From positions 5,890,001 to 5,954,000 of the forward strand of contig NZ_AP022587.1 in NCBI RefSeq assembly GCF_010731715.1: a stretch of DNA of 64,000 bases. Direction: 5' to 3'. This DNA comes from Mycobacterium stomatepiae. GTDB lineage: Bacteria; Actinomycetota; Actinomycetes; Mycobacteriales; Mycobacteriaceae. Of the stretch, positions 45,406-54,617 are shown piece by piece. A program made the translations under genes and the position numbers. Every line of letters begins with the position of its first letter. The stretch's first letter is position 1. Under the pieces are notes generated by a model. That model was given only the letters and a program-made list of their open reading frames with translations, had not been told where the DNA came from and searched no databases.

Positions 45406-46721
45406 CGCTGCGAGGCGGCATTGGCCGCGGCCTGCGCCTCCCGCAGCGTGGTCGCGACGTCGCCACGGCCGAGGAACATCTCGTCGAAATAGCCTTGCAG
45501 GGCGGTATTTCCGGCGGCGAAGCCGGCACCGCCCGGGGCCGGGATGCGTGGGCCGTCGAGGACGGCGAAGAAGGGTGTGACGTCCACGCCGCGTTCCGAC
45601 CAGTAGTTGAAGTAGACGTGCTGGGCTGAGCGCACCGCGGGGATCGCCGCGCCCTGACTGCCCAGATAGGCATTGCCCTCGTTGCTGCCCATCCAGGCCA
45701 GCACCTGACGCACCGCGTCGGGATGCTTGGAGGCCGAATTAGCCGCGGCGGCAATGCCATTGGTGACACTGACCCGGCCCGCGGGTCCGATCGGCAGCAT
45801 CGCGACTCCCCACCGGAATCGGGCATCGCGCGCGATCGACGCGAGGTTGTAGGTGCCGGACTGAAAGAGCGCCATCCGGCCGGCCAGAAACTGGTTGTGG
45901 GAGAAGTCGCCGTTGGTGTTGGTGTCCGACGCCGGGGGTGCGACGTGGTCGTCGTTGATCAGGCCGACCAGGTAGCGGAAGGCGGCGATGGCGCCGGGGT
46001 TGTCGAACGCGAACTCGTCGCCGCGCTGGAACACGCCGCCCGCCGAGCCGATGTAGTTGAGGTAGATCGCCTGCGCGTCGTTGGCCGCGTTGTAGCCCCA
46101 CTGCCGAATTCGGCCAGGGTCGAAACCCGCTGTGCCCGCTCGGTTTCCATTGACGTCGACGGTGAGCCGGGCCGTGACCGGGCGCAGCGTGTCGTCGCCG
46201 TTGGGATCCCACCGCAGGCTGTTCAGCTGGGCGGGATCGACGCCGGCGGCCGAAAGCAGCTCCGCGTTGTAGTACACCGCGATGCCGCCGTCGGTCAGCT
46301 GCGGCACGCCCCACAACGATCCGCCGCGGGTGAACTGGTCCACCACCGCCGGTTCCCAGTCATCGGTTTTGCTGATGTTCAGGAGCCGGCCGTTGTCGGC
46401 ATAGGCGGCGAGGTAGGCGTTGGAGAGCCAGAAGATGTCGTCGGCGCCGCCGCCCGCGACGTCGGTGCGCAGCGTGTTGAAATACGTCGAGTACGCCACC
46501 AGGTTGATGCGCACCTCGATATCGGGATGTGCGCGGTGGAACGCGGCGAACGACTCCCGGTAGGCGTCGGCGAGCGAGGCATCCCAGATCCGCACCCGCA
46601 CCACGATCTTGTCGCCGTGCGGTTCGCCGGAATAGTTCAACAGCATGGCGATTGCGGCCAACAGCACCGCGACCAGTCCCAACGCACCGGCGGCCACCGT
46701 GGACGAGCGGGGCCGGTTCAC
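45402..46721 (-). CDS. uspC: ABC sugar-binding protein UspC
   Basis: A 439-aa solute-binding protein of the sugar ABC importer UspABC (reported to prefer amino sugars in M. tuberculosis). One hydrophobic N-terminal segment (about residues 8-32); no lipobox Cys is visible, so it may be a membrane-anchored rather than a lipidated protein. Binding-protein motifs: VRIWDASLADAYRESFAAFH, GVPQLTDGGIAVYYNAELL, FLAGRMALFQSGTYN. GTG at 46721 overlaps the UspB stop (GTGA). Convergent with rocE, sharing three bases of stop. Confidence 0.9.
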   Translation of the reverse strand: MNRPRSSTVAAGALGLVAVLLAAIAMLLNYSGEPHGDKIVVRVRIWDASLADAYRESFAAFHRAHPDIEVRINLVAYSTYFNTLRTDVAGGGADDIFWLSNAYLAAYADNGRLLNISKTDDWEPAVVDQFTRGGSLWGVPQLTDGGIAVYYNAELLSAAGVDPAQLNSLRWDPNGDDTLRPVTARLTVDVNGNRAGTAGFDPGRIRQWGYNAANDAQAIYLNYIGSAGGVFQRGDEFAFDNPGAIAAFRYLVGLINDDHVAPPASDTNTNGDFSHNQFLAGRMALFQSGTYNLASIARDARFRWGVAMLPIGPAGRVSVTNGIAAAANSASKHPDAVRQVLAWMGSNEGNAYLGSQGAAIPAVRSAQHVYFNYWSERGVDVTPFFAVLDGPRIPAPGGAGFAAGNTALQGYFDEMFLGRGDVATTLREAQAAANAASQR

Positions 46722-47542
46722 TTGACACCCGAGAGGACGATCGAGGCGACGATGTGTCGCTGGGACGCGATGAACAGGAGCACCAGCGGCACGATCGCGA
46801 GCGTGGTCGCCGCCATCACCAGCGTCCATTGCGCGTTGAAGCGCGACTGCAGTTCGGCCGTCGCCACGGTGAGCACGCGCCATTTGTGCCCGCTGGTGAT
46901 CACCAACGGCCACATGAAGTTATTCCATTGCGAGACCACGGTGATCAGCGTCAGCGCCGCGAGCACCGGCCGGCTCGACGGAATCACCACATGGGTGATC
47001 ACGTCCAACGTGTTGGCGCCGTCGAGGCGCGCGGCGTTGATCAAGTCGTTGGGGATCTGGCGAAAGTGCTCGCGCAGCAAGAAGATCGCGTACGGTGAGC
47101 CGAACATGAACGGCAGCACCAATGCCCAGAACGTATTGCGCAGCCCGGCTTGGGCCATCATCAGATACAGCGGTACCACGGTGACCGTGCCGGGCACCAT
47201 CAACGTCGCGATGTAGACCCAGAACAACACGTCGCGCCCGGCGAAATCCAGGCGCGCAAAGGCGTACGCGGCCAGCACCGAGAAGGTCAGTTGGCCCACC
47301 AGGATGACCGCCGTCATCAATGCCGTCACGGCCGCGGCACGCCCGAACCCGGCACCGCCCAGGTCACCGTAGTTAGCCAGCGTGGGTGGGTGCGGCAGTT
47401 GCAGCGGTGTGCCCGTCGCGAACTGGTGCGCCGAGGTGAACGAGGTCAGCAGGCCAAGTGCGAAGGGCAGCAACGTGATCAGCGCGCCGACGATCATGCC
47501 GGCGTAGAGCAGAGCGGCCGAGACGCGACTAGACGAGGTCAT
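46718..47542 (-). CDS. uspB: ABC sugar permease UspB
   Basis: A 274-aa MalG-type inner-membrane permease with six helices. The cytosolic EAA loop reads EHFRQIPNDLINAARLDGAN (about residues 160-179), which docks to the ATPase. It overlaps UspA by 14 bases and UspC by four. No ATPase gene is present in the cluster; as in M. tuberculosis a shared ATPase encoded elsewhere must energise it. Confidence 0.92.
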   Translation of the reverse strand: MTSSSRVSAALLYAGMIVGALITLLPFALGLLTSFTSAHQFATGTPLQLPHPPTLANYGDLGGAGFGRAAAVTALMTAVILVGQLTFSVLAAYAFARLDFAGRDVLFWVYIATLMVPGTVTVVPLYLMMAQAGLRNTFWALVLPFMFGSPYAIFLLREHFRQIPNDLINAARLDGANTLDVITHVVIPSSRPVLAALTLITVVSQWNNFMWPLVITSGHKWRVLTVATAELQSRFNAQWTLVMAATTLAIVPLVLLFIASQRHIVASIVLSGVK

Positions 47543-48407
47543 AGGTGATCCGCCGCCGGAAATACAGATGCTGAACGATCGTGACGCCGACCAGGATCAC
47601 GAAGAGCACTACCGCCATCACCGAGGCGCGGCCGATGGACGCCGAACCGAACGCCTCGGCGTAGATGCGGTGGGCGACCAGGTCGGTGCTGTTGCCCGGC
47701 CCGCCGTCGGTCAACGCGTACACGGTGTCGAAAACCTGTGCTGTGCTGACAATCCCGGTGACCAGCACGAAGAACATGGTCGGGCGCAGCATCGGCAGGG
47801 TGATGCGCCAGAACCGTTGCCAGGCGTTGGCGCCGTCGGTGCGCGCGGCGGCGTGGATGTCGTTCGGAATGGCCAGCAGGCCGGCCAGGAACGACAGCGA
47901 GTTGTAGCCCACGTTCATCCAGACGACGACCGCCGACACCAAGGGCAGCGCGAAGGTCGGATCGGAGAGCCACTCAATGCTGTGCCCGAGCAGGGTCGCG
48001 ATCGCACCGTCGGTGGGTGCCAGGATCCAGCGCCACAACACGGCGATCGCCAGCGGCGCGCAGATCCACGGCAACACGAACACCGTGCGGAAAAAGCCGG
48101 TGCCCGGCAACAGGCGGGCCAGCATCGAGGCGACCGCCAATCCCAGCACGGTCTGCGTCGGGACCACGATCGCCACAAAGATCGCCGTGACGAACAGCGA
48201 GTGCCCGAACCCGGTGTCGGTCAGCACCGAGCGCCAGTTGGCCAGGCCCACATAGCGCAGCGGAGCCAGCAGGTCCCACCGGTACAGGCTGAGCCAGATC
48301 ACCACGAGGATGGGCAGCAGCAAGAAGGTGACGACACCGAACAGGCTGGGCGCCAGCAGCCCATATGCCAGCACGCTGGTTCGCGGCTGACTCCGTGCGG
48401 CGGCCAT
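47529..48407 (-). CDS. uspA: ABC sugar permease UspA
   Basis: A 292-aa MalF-type permease, six helices, with EAA loop AIPNDIHAAARTDGANAWQR (about residues 194-213). First gene of the uspABC operon; ATG at 48407 is 60 bases from the divergent TldD start. The N-terminus RSQPRTSVLAYGLLAPSLFG is typical. Intact. Confidence 0.92.
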   Translation of the reverse strand: MAAARSQPRTSVLAYGLLAPSLFGVVTFLLLPILVVIWLSLYRWDLLAPLRYVGLANWRSVLTDTGFGHSLFVTAIFVAIVVPTQTVLGLAVASMLARLLPGTGFFRTVFVLPWICAPLAIAVLWRWILAPTDGAIATLLGHSIEWLSDPTFALPLVSAVVVWMNVGYNSLSFLAGLLAIPNDIHAAARTDGANAWQRFWRITLPMLRPTMFFVLVTGIVSTAQVFDTVYALTDGGPGNSTDLVAHRIYAEAFGSASIGRASVMAVVLFVILVGVTIVQHLYFRRRITYDLV

Positions 48408-48466
48408 GCAGCTTATTAAAGCGGGCGCTGCAGGGGTTTGGAGTGCACAGTCGTTACGGTGGAGCC

Positions 48467-49984
48467 GTGACAGCCAATCGGGGGATCGATGCCGACTTCC
48501 TCGGCCTGCCGCGACACGAGCTCGCGGAGGCCGCGTTGTCGGCGGCCACGACAGCCGGAGCCAGCTACGCGGACCTGCGAATTCAGCGCATCAACACCGA
48601 GATCATCCAGCTGCGCGACGGTGAGCTCGAGACCGCGGTGATCACCCGGGATGTCGGTTTGGCGGTGCGGGTCATCGTCGACGGCACCTGGGGATTCGTC
48701 TCGCACGCCGAGTTGGCGCCCTCGGTCGCGGCCGAGACCGCGCGCCGCGCGGTGCACGTGGCCACCACGCTGGCGGCGCTGAACACCGAGCGCGTGGAGC
48801 TGGCGCCCGAGCCGGTGTACGCCGACGCCAGCTGGGTGTCGAGTTACCGGATCGACCCGTTCGACGTCCCTGCGGCCGACAAGATCGGCGTGCTCGAGGA
48901 GTACTCCGGGCGGCTGCTGAGCTCCGACGGCGTCGACCACGTGTCGGCCGGTCTGACCGCGGTCAAGGAGCAGACGTTCTATGCCGACACCTTCGGGTCG
49001 GCGATCACCCAGCAGCGGGTCCGGGTGATGCCGTCGCTGGAGGCGGTGACCGTCGACCCCGAGGCGGGCAGTTTCGACTCGATGCGCACGCTGGCGCCGC
49101 CGATGGGGCGCGGCTGGGAGGCGCTGGTCGGCGACGAGGTGTGGAACTGGACCGACGAGCTCGCGCAGCTGCCGGCGCTGCTGGCCGAGAAGGTCAAGTC
49201 GCCCAGCGTGATCGCGGGGCCCACGGATCTGGTGATCGATCCGACCAACCTGTGGCTGACCATTCACGAATCCATCGGCCACGCAACCGAATACGACCGC
49301 GCGATCGGCTACGAGGCCGCCTATGCTGGTACGTCGTTCGCCACCCCGGACAAACTGGGAACCATGCACTACGGCTCGCCGGTGATGAACGTGACCGCCG
49401 ACCGGACCGTCGAATTCGGTTTGGCCACCATCGGTTACGACGACGACGGGGTGGCCGCGCAAAGCTGGGACCTGGTGCGCGACGGCATCTTCGTCGGCTA
49501 CCAACTCGACCGGGTGTTCGCGCCCCGGCTGGGACAACCGCGGTCCAACGGCTGCTCGTATGCCGACTCGCCACACCACGTGCCGATCCAGCGGATGGCC
49601 AACGTGTCGCTGCAGCCCGGCTCCGACGGGTTGAGCACCGAGGATCTGATCGGCCGGGTCGAGAATGGCATCTACATCGTCGGCGACAAATCCTGGTCAA
49701 TCGACATGCAGCGGTACAACTTTCAGTTCACCGGCCAGCGGTTCTTCCGCATCCGCCACGGCCGCATCGACGGCCAGCTGCGCGACGTGGCCTATCGGGC
49801 CACCACCACCGACTTCTGGAATTCGATGGAAGCCGTGGGCGGTCCGTCGACGTGGCGGCTGGGCGGGGCGTTCAACTGCGGCAAGGCCCAGCCCGGACAG
49901 GTCGCCGCGGTCAGCCACGGCTGCCCGTCGGCGTTGTTCCGCGGTGTCAACGTGCTCAACACCCGGGAGGAGGGCGGTCGATGA
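48467..49984 (+). CDS. TldD-family metalloprotease subunit
   Basis: A 505-aa TldD homologue (Rv2315c-like). The zinc motif HESIGH in IHESIGHATEYDRAIGYEAAYAG (about residues 264-269) is intact. TldD/TldE heterodimers process modified peptides (microcin precursors, CcdA) and act on unfolded N-termini; the mycobacterial substrate is unknown. GTG at 48467 has GGAG upstream and matches the family. Overlaps the TldE gene by four bases. Confidence 0.93.
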   Translation: MTANRGIDADFLGLPRHELAEAALSAATTAGASYADLRIQRINTEIIQLRDGELETAVITRDVGLAVRVIVDGTWGFVSHAELAPSVAAETARRAVHVATTLAALNTERVELAPEPVYADASWVSSYRIDPFDVPAADKIGVLEEYSGRLLSSDGVDHVSAGLTAVKEQTFYADTFGSAITQQRVRVMPSLEAVTVDPEAGSFDSMRTLAPPMGRGWEALVGDEVWNWTDELAQLPALLAEKVKSPSVIAGPTDLVIDPTNLWLTIHESIGHATEYDRAIGYEAAYAGTSFATPDKLGTMHYGSPVMNVTADRTVEFGLATIGYDDDGVAAQSWDLVRDGIFVGYQLDRVFAPRLGQPRSNGCSYADSPHHVPIQRMANVSLQPGSDGLSTEDLIGRVENGIYIVGDKSWSIDMQRYNFQFTGQRFFRIRHGRIDGQLRDVAYRATTTDFWNSMEAVGGPSTWRLGGAFNCGKAQPGQVAAVSHGCPSALFRGVNVLNTREEGGR

Positions 49985-51354
49985 TCACCCCGCAGCACGT
50001 CGTCAACCTCGTCTTGGAGGAGGCGACGAAACTGGGCCGCGCCGACGAGACCATGGTGCTGGTCACCGACAAGGTCGAGGCGACGCTACGGTGGGCCGGC
50101 AATTCGATGACCACCAATGGGGTGTCGCACAGCCGCAACATCACGGTCATTTCGATTGTGCGCAAAGGTGATAGCGCTTCGATCGGGACGGTGGTGTCCG
50201 CCGAGGTGGACCCGCGGGTCATCCCGGGTCTGGTGGCGGCCTCGCAGGATGCGGCCGCCGCCGCGCCGGAGGCCGGCGATGCCGCACCGCTGCTCGGCGA
50301 CACCGGGGTGCCCGCCGATTGGGATGCGCCGGTGCCCGGCACCGGGGCCGAGGTGTTCGCCGGGGTGGCGGGCTCGCTGAGCCGCGGATTCGCAGGCACC
50401 GACCGGCTGTATGGCTTTGCGCACCACAGTGTTTCGACGACGTTCCTGGCCTCCTCGACGGGGCTGCGCCGCCGCTTCACCCAGCCCGCGGGCGCGGTGG
50501 AGATCAACGCCAAGCGCGGCGAGGCCAGCGCCTGGGCCGGCATTGGGACCGCCGATTTCGTTGATGTGCCGACTGATTCGCTGCTCGAGGACCTGTCGCT
50601 GCGACTGGGCTGGGCGGAGCGCACCGTGGCGCTGCCGGCGGGTCGGTACGAGACGATCATGCCGCCGTCGACGGTGTCCGACATGATGGTCTACCTGGCC
50701 TGGTCGATGGCCGGTCGCGGCGCACAAGAGGGCCGCACCGCGTTCTCGGCGCCCGGCGGCGGAACCCGGGTGGGGGAGCGGCTCACCGATCTGCCGTTGT
50801 TGCTGTTCTCCGATCCGCTGGCGCCGGGGCTGGCGTGCACACCGTTCGTGACGGCGAGCAGTTCCACGGAGACCGTGTCGGTATTCGACAACGGCATGGA
50901 GATCAGCCAGGTCGACTGGATCCGCGACGGAGTGATCAACGCGCTGGCCTATCCGCGCGCTACCGCCGCCAAATTCGACGCTCCGGTCGCCGTCGCGGCC
51001 GACAACCTGGTGATGACCGGCGGGGAGAAAGACCTCGCCGACATGATCGCGGGCACCGAGCACGGCCTGCTGCTGACCACGCTGTGGTACATCCGCGAGG
51101 TGGATCCCACCACGTTGTTGCTCACCGGGCTGACCCGCGACGGCGTGTACCTGATCGAGGACGGCGAGGTCACCGCGGCGGTCAACAACTTCCGCTTCAA
51201 CGAGAGCCCGCTGGATCTGCTGCGACGGGCGACTGAGGCGGGCGTCAGCGAGAAGACCCTGCCGCGGGAGTGGGGTGACTGGGTCACCCGGGCGGCGATG
51301 CCGACGCTGCGGATCCCGGATTTCCACATGTCGTCGGTGAGCCAGGCACAGTAG
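49981..51354 (+). CDS. TldE/PmbA-family partner subunit
   Basis: A 457-aa TldE/PmbA homologue (Rv2314c-like) lacking the zinc motif, as expected for the structural partner. ATG at 49981 overlaps the TldD stop, so the longer frame running back to 49141 is only an open frame. Motifs [31 protein letters not shown] and the C-terminal [21 protein letters not shown] are typical. Confidence 0.92.
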   Translation: MITPQHVVNLVLEEATKLGRADETMVLVTDKVEATLRWAGNSMTTNGVSHSRNITVISIVRKGDSASIGTVVSAEVDPRVIPGLVAASQDAAAAAPEAGDAAPLLGDTGVPADWDAPVPGTGAEVFAGVAGSLSRGFAGTDRLYGFAHHSVSTTFLASSTGLRRRFTQPAGAVEINAKRGEASAWAGIGTADFVDVPTDSLLEDLSLRLGWAERTVALPAGRYETIMPPSTVSDMMVYLAWSMAGRGAQEGRTAFSAPGGGTRVGERLTDLPLLLFSDPLAPGLACTPFVTASSSTETVSVFDNGMEISQVDWIRDGVINALAYPRATAAKFDAPVAVAADNLVMTGGEKDLADMIAGTEHGLLLTTLWYIREVDPTTLLLTGLTRDGVYLIEDGEVTAAVNNFRFNESPLDLLRRATEAGVSEKTLPREWGDWVTRAAMPTLRIPDFHMSSVSQAQ

Positions 51355-51370
51355 TCGTAACGTATCCGGC

Positions 51371-52231
51371 ATGGTGACTCCGGCTACGGTTCGTGATGGT
51401 CAGCTAGCCCGGTTGGTGGTTTTGTCCCCGCCGGGGGATGCTCGCCTGGTGGGCCTGGTCCGTCGGGTGTGCGCGCAGACGATGTCGTTGCCCGGGTTGC
51501 CCGTCGAAGTGGAAGTCGCTCAGCCGGCATCGGAGGCCGAGACCGTCGTCGCCGAGTTCGCCGAGCAGTTCAGCGCCGACGTCTCCGCGATCACCGTCGA
51601 GCAACGGTCTCTACTGTTTAAGACGCTGGGGGACAGCACCTTTGGTGTCGTGGTGGCGATGTACATCGCCGACTTCGTGCCGCGGGTGCGGGCCGGGCTC
51701 GAGGCGTTGGGCGTCGGCGCGAGTTTTCTGGGCTGGACCCGTGGGCCGATCGAGTGGGATCACGCCACCGACCCGTCGGGCGAGGTGTTCAACGAGTTCC
51801 TGCCCGCGGTGGGCCGGATGCGTGCGCTGGATCCGGTGACGTCCGAGCTGGTGCGGCTGCGCGGCGCGGCCGCGCACAACTGCCGGCTGTGCAAATCGGT
51901 GCGCGAAAGCAGGGCACTCGATGCCGGGGGGTCGGAGTCGCTCTACGACGACATTGCGCAGTTCGAGCAGTCGACGTTGATCGACGATCGCGCAAAAGCA
52001 GCGCTGCGGTATGTAGATGGGTTAATTTGGACGCCGGCGCACCTCGACGCCGACGTTGTCGCCGAGGTGCGCGCTCGGTTTTCCGAGGTCGAGGCCGCCG
52101 AGCTCGCCCTCGATGTCATGCGCAATGCCAGCAACAAGATCGCGGTCTCGCTGGTTGGGGACGCGCCCCGGGTGTCGGAAGGTACCGAGACCTACCTGCT
52201 CGACGTCGACGGTCAGACGGTGTTCGGCTGA
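51371..52231 (+). CDS. AhpD-like / carboxymuconolactone decarboxylase-family protein
   Basis: A 286-aa protein. Residues about 155-185 hold the AhpD-type redox motif CRLC in [15 protein letters not shown], within helices typical of the CMD fold. Homologue of Rv2313c, downstream of TldD/TldE as in M. tuberculosis. It may act as a thiol peroxidase or reductase. ATG at 51371 is 16 bases after the TldE stop, so it probably belongs to the same transcript. Substrate unknown. Confidence 0.82.
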   Translation: MVTPATVRDGQLARLVVLSPPGDARLVGLVRRVCAQTMSLPGLPVEVEVAQPASEAETVVAEFAEQFSADVSAITVEQRSLLFKTLGDSTFGVVVAMYIADFVPRVRAGLEALGVGASFLGWTRGPIEWDHATDPSGEVFNEFLPAVGRMRALDPVTSELVRLRGAAAHNCRLCKSVRESRALDAGGSESLYDDIAQFEQSTLIDDRAKAALRYVDGLIWTPAHLDADVVAEVRARFSEVEAAELALDVMRNASNKIAVSLVGDAPRVSEGTETYLLDVDGQTVFG

Positions 52232-52241
52232 CCGCTCGAGG

Positions 52242-52562
52242 TCAGTGCTGCGGGACCTCGATGTCGGAGACCAGTACCCGGACGCCGCCGGTGGCAAGGC
52301 GCCCGAGGGCTTCGAAGAACGCGCCTGCCTCCGGGGTCGTCACGGCGACGCTGACGTCGTCGTAGGTCGGGTAGTACAGATCGATCATGCGGTACGCAGG
52401 TGTCGGGCTGCCGTCTTCTTTCGGCCAGACCTTCGACGCCTCGAGCCGCAGATATCCCGGGATCCGCCGAGCGAGCTCCAATTGCTCTGCTTCATAGGCG
52501 CTTTCGAAGGCGGCCGGGTCGGTGGGGTTGTCGTAGATGACCGTGAGCTTGGTTTCAGACAC
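52242..52562 (-). CDS. Small EthD-like protein
   Basis: A 106-aa ferredoxin-like (dimeric alpha-beta barrel) protein: KLTVIYDNPTDPAAFESAYE, ELARRIPGYLRLEASKVWP, YRMIDLYYPTYDDVSVAV. Such EthD proteins support degradative oxygenases or act as small-molecule binding factors. GTG at 52562 follows GAGGAA; an ATG at 52577 is possible. It converges on the AhpD-like gene, ten bases apart. Confidence 0.75.
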   Translation of the reverse strand: MSETKLTVIYDNPTDPAAFESAYEAEQLELARRIPGYLRLEASKVWPKEDGSPTPAYRMIDLYYPTYDDVSVAVTTPEAGAFFEALGRLATGGVRVLVSDIEVPQH

Positions 52563-52715
52563 TGGATTTCCTCGCATCGTTGTCGGGGCTGGTCTGGGGT
52601 CTCTCAGCGGTAGTAAGTCTCGCAGCATGGCTGGGGCCCTGTCGTGCCGAATCGAACAACTCGCGAGCGCGAAGCCGCCGGCGGTTTATGACGCCATGCT
52701 TCGAACGTGTGTGCG

Positions 52716-52949
52716 ATGGATATTCGTCGGTCATGGCTGACGAGACGCGGGCAAGCGCCGCAGGAAAATCCCGGAAAAGAGACCTCCGAATGGGTGACCG
52801 GCGATGAGCCGATGACCGGCCCGCAGCGTAGTTATCTACACACGCTGGCCCAGGAGGCCAACCGCGACCTGCCCGACGACCTGACGAAGGCGCAGGCGTC
52901 GGAGCTGATCGATGAATTGCAGCAAGCGACCGGACGAGGCACGGACTAA
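52716..52949 (+). CDS. DUF3072 small protein, N-terminus possibly frameshifted
   Basis: The conserved DUF3072 core (EWVTGDEPMTGPQRSYLHTL, DDLTKAQASELIDELQQATG) is present and complete. The frame opens at ATG 52716, giving 77 residues, but the N-terminal residues (MDIRRSWLTRRG) are unlike the family, while a neighbouring frame from ATG 52733 reads MADETRASAAG, which looks like a natural acidic start. One base between about 52760 and 52770 would join them. Function unknown. Confidence 0.6.
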   Translation: MDIRRSWLTRRGQAPQENPGKETSEWVTGDEPMTGPQRSYLHTLAQEANRDLPDDLTKAQASELIDELQQATGRGTD

Positions 52950-53007
52950 GGGCCACGCCGTCGCCCGGGGTGGGGACTGAGGCTAAGGTCGAACCCGTTG
53001 AACACCA

Positions 53008-53081
53008 GGGGCGGTAGCTCAGTCGGTTAGAGCCGCGGACTCATAATCCGTTGGTCGCGGGTTCGAGCCCCGCCCGCCCCA
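53008..53081 (+). tRNA. tRNA with CAU anticodon (elongator Met, or Ile2)
   Basis: A complete cloverleaf: acceptor GGGGCGG pairs with CCGCCCC, D-arm AGCTCAGTCGGTTAGAGC, anticodon loop CTCATAA (CAU), T-arm GCGGGTTCGAGCCCCGC, discriminator A. No CCA is encoded (CTT follows). The CTCATAA loop occurs in both elongator tRNA-Met and lysidine-modified tRNA-Ile2; I favour Met. An IS481-family element begins ten bases downstream. Confidence 0.93.
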
Positions 53082-53099
53082 CTTCAGAGCTGTATGACC

Positions 53100-53186
53100 T
53101 CGGTTGATGCGTGACATTTTGTCTTCGGGTGATGCCTGACAGTGTTTCGGCTGATGCTTGACACCTATTTCGGCTGATCCTTGACA
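53100..53186 (+). repeat. Four tandem transposase-site-like units at the IS481 left end
   Basis: Units at 53100-53116, 53124-53141, 53146-53163 and 53169-53186 follow TTCGGnTGATnCnTGACA, spaced 22-24 bp. Two inverse units (54397-54414, 54422-54438) stand at the right end. They are probably transposase binding sites. Confidence 0.6.
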
Positions 53187-53194
53187 CTCCCTAG

Positions 53195-54382
53195 ATGAGG
53201 GAGTTGAGCGTGGCCGAGCAGAGGTATCAGGCCGTGTTAGCGGTGATCAGTGACGGCCTATCGATTTCGCAGGTCGCCGAGAAGGTGGGAGTGTCGCGCC
53301 AGACGCTGCACTCCTGGTTGGCCCGCTATGAGGCCCAAGGTCTCGACGGGTTGGTGGATCGGTCGCATCGGCCGGTGTCGTGTCCGCATCAGATGCCGGC
53401 TGAGGTCGAGGCTAGGCTGTTGGAGTTGCGGCGCTCGCGTCCGTATTGGGGGCCGCGGCGGCTGGTGTTCGAGTTGGCCAAGCGCAAGGTTTCCCCGGTG
53501 CCGTCGTCCTCGGCGGTATACCGGGCGTTGTTGCGGGCCGGGTTGATCGACCCGAGCGTGCGGGATCGGCGCTCGCGTAAGTGGAAGCGCTGGGAGCGTG
53601 GGGCGCCGATGGAGTTGTGGCAGATGGACATTGTGGGCGGGTTCCCGTTGGCCGATGGGACCAGCGCCAAAGCCCTGACCGGTATCGACGATCACTCCCG
53701 GATGTGTGTCTGTGCGCGGTTGATGGCCCGGGAGCGCACCCGTGCGGTCTGCGATGGGCTGCGTGATGCGCTGGCACGCTACGGAGTTCCTGAGCAGATC
53801 TTGACCGATAACGGCAAGGTGTTCACCGGCCGGTTTTGTCATCCGCCGGTGGAAGTGCTCTTTGATGCGATCTGCCGCGAAAACGGCATCGAACATCTGT
53901 TGACTCAGCCGCGGTCGCCGACGACGACGGGCAAGATTGAGCGGTTTCATCGCAGTCTGCGCGCGGAATTCCTCAGCGGCGCAGCACCGTTCACGAATCT
54001 GAACACAGCCCAGCGGGCTCTCGATGAATGGGTGGGTGACTACAACACCAACCGGCCGCACCAGGCGTTGAAGATGGCGACCCCGGTGCAGCGCTTCGGC
54101 GCCGGCGGGCCGGCCTTAGCCCCGTCGACGTCGAAAAGCGCGCGCACCAAGCGCGGCGGCGACGACTGGGTGAGTCGCCGGGTCACCACCAACGGGGTGG
54201 TGTGCGTGGCCTGGCAGCAAGTCAGCATCGGCCGCTACTACGCCGGTCAGCGCTGCGACGTCCACGTCGACGGTGACCTGCTGCGGTTCTGGGTCGGCGA
54301 AAATTTGGTCAAAACGGCCGCCCGCCGTACTACCGGCGAGGTACGAAACAAACGAGCCCTGCGCACCAGCGCCGGGAGCTAA
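53195..54382 (+). CDS. IS481-family transposase
   Basis: A 395-aa DDE transposase: N-terminal HTH (ISQVAEKVGVSRQTLHSWLARY, about residues 24-45), integrase core with LWQMDIVGGF, LTDNGKVFTG and the final Glu in TTTGKIERFHRSLRAEF. The D-D-E spacing and the absence of a second ORF (no orfA/orfB frameshift) place it in IS481 rather than IS3. ATG 53195 is the conventional start; GTG 53210 has a better ribosome site (GAGGGAG). Intact. Confidence 0.92.
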   Translation: MRELSVAEQRYQAVLAVISDGLSISQVAEKVGVSRQTLHSWLARYEAQGLDGLVDRSHRPVSCPHQMPAEVEARLLELRRSRPYWGPRRLVFELAKRKVSPVPSSSAVYRALLRAGLIDPSVRDRRSRKWKRWERGAPMELWQMDIVGGFPLADGTSAKALTGIDDHSRMCVCARLMARERTRAVCDGLRDALARYGVPEQILTDNGKVFTGRFCHPPVEVLFDAICRENGIEHLLTQPRSPTTTGKIERFHRSLRAEFLSGAAPFTNLNTAQRALDEWVGDYNTNRPHQALKMATPVQRFGAGGPALAPSTSKSARTKRGGDDWVSRRVTTNGVVCVAWQQVSIGRYYAGQRCDVHVDGDLLRFWVGENLVKTAARRTTGEVRNKRALRTSAGS

Positions 54383-54554
54383 AACCTAACAACAAGTGTC
54401 AAGGATCAACCGAAACAGAAATGTCACCCATCAACCGACTCTGAACAGCCCCACCTATTGCGCGTCAGTCGCACAGCCCCACTTCAAAGCAGGTAGTTAG
54501 CTTACCTATTCGTATGATCCGACTTAATGTTCGTACTTAATTTCCCGGTCCAAC

Positions 54555-54573
54555 AGCGCGGTGACCTCGCGCT
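54555..54573. terminator. Possible hairpin terminator downstream of the PucR-type gene
   Basis: AGCGCG-GTGACCT-CGCGCT, a six-base stem with a seven-base loop, followed by TTATT. It lies 45 bases beyond the PucR gene stop. The 54448-54617 stretch around it holds no gene. Confidence 0.4.
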
Positions 54574-54617
54574 TTATTAGAGGCGGCCCCGTTTAGCCGT
54601 TGAGATCGTGACTGCGA

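Larger units (their letters stand above)
53091..54447 (+). mobile_element. IS481-family insertion sequence
   Basis: About 1.36 kb, ends TGT...ACA. Terminal inverted repeats share TCGGTTGATG, a variable base and GTGACATTT. One transposase ORF. The left end holds four and the right end two copies of a TTCGGnTGATnCnTGACA unit. No clear target duplication is seen. Confidence 0.8.
53076..54490. repeat. tRNA 3'-end repeat flanking the IS481 element
   Basis: GCCCCACTTCAGAGC at 53076-53090 (end of the tRNA) recurs as GCCCCACTTCAAAGC at 54476-54490, 14 of 15 bases. In addition ACAGCCCCAC occurs at 54445-54454 and 54473-54482. The pattern resembles attachment-site repeats of elements that integrate at tRNA genes, or a partial duplication made when the IS entered. 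Confidence 0.45.

Noticed and set aside
49141..49980. Extension of the TldE frame 280 codons upstream
   Set aside because: This region is the coding part of TldD in another frame; the ATG at 49981 matches the family start.
53100..53186. CRISPR-like tandem repeat
   Set aside because: Units are 17-18 bp, spacers only 4-7 bp, inverse units stand at the other IS end, and no cas genes are present.
54448..54617. A small gene between the IS481 element and the PucR-type regulator
   Set aside because: Only short frames without ribosome sites; the stretch holds a hairpin and repeats.
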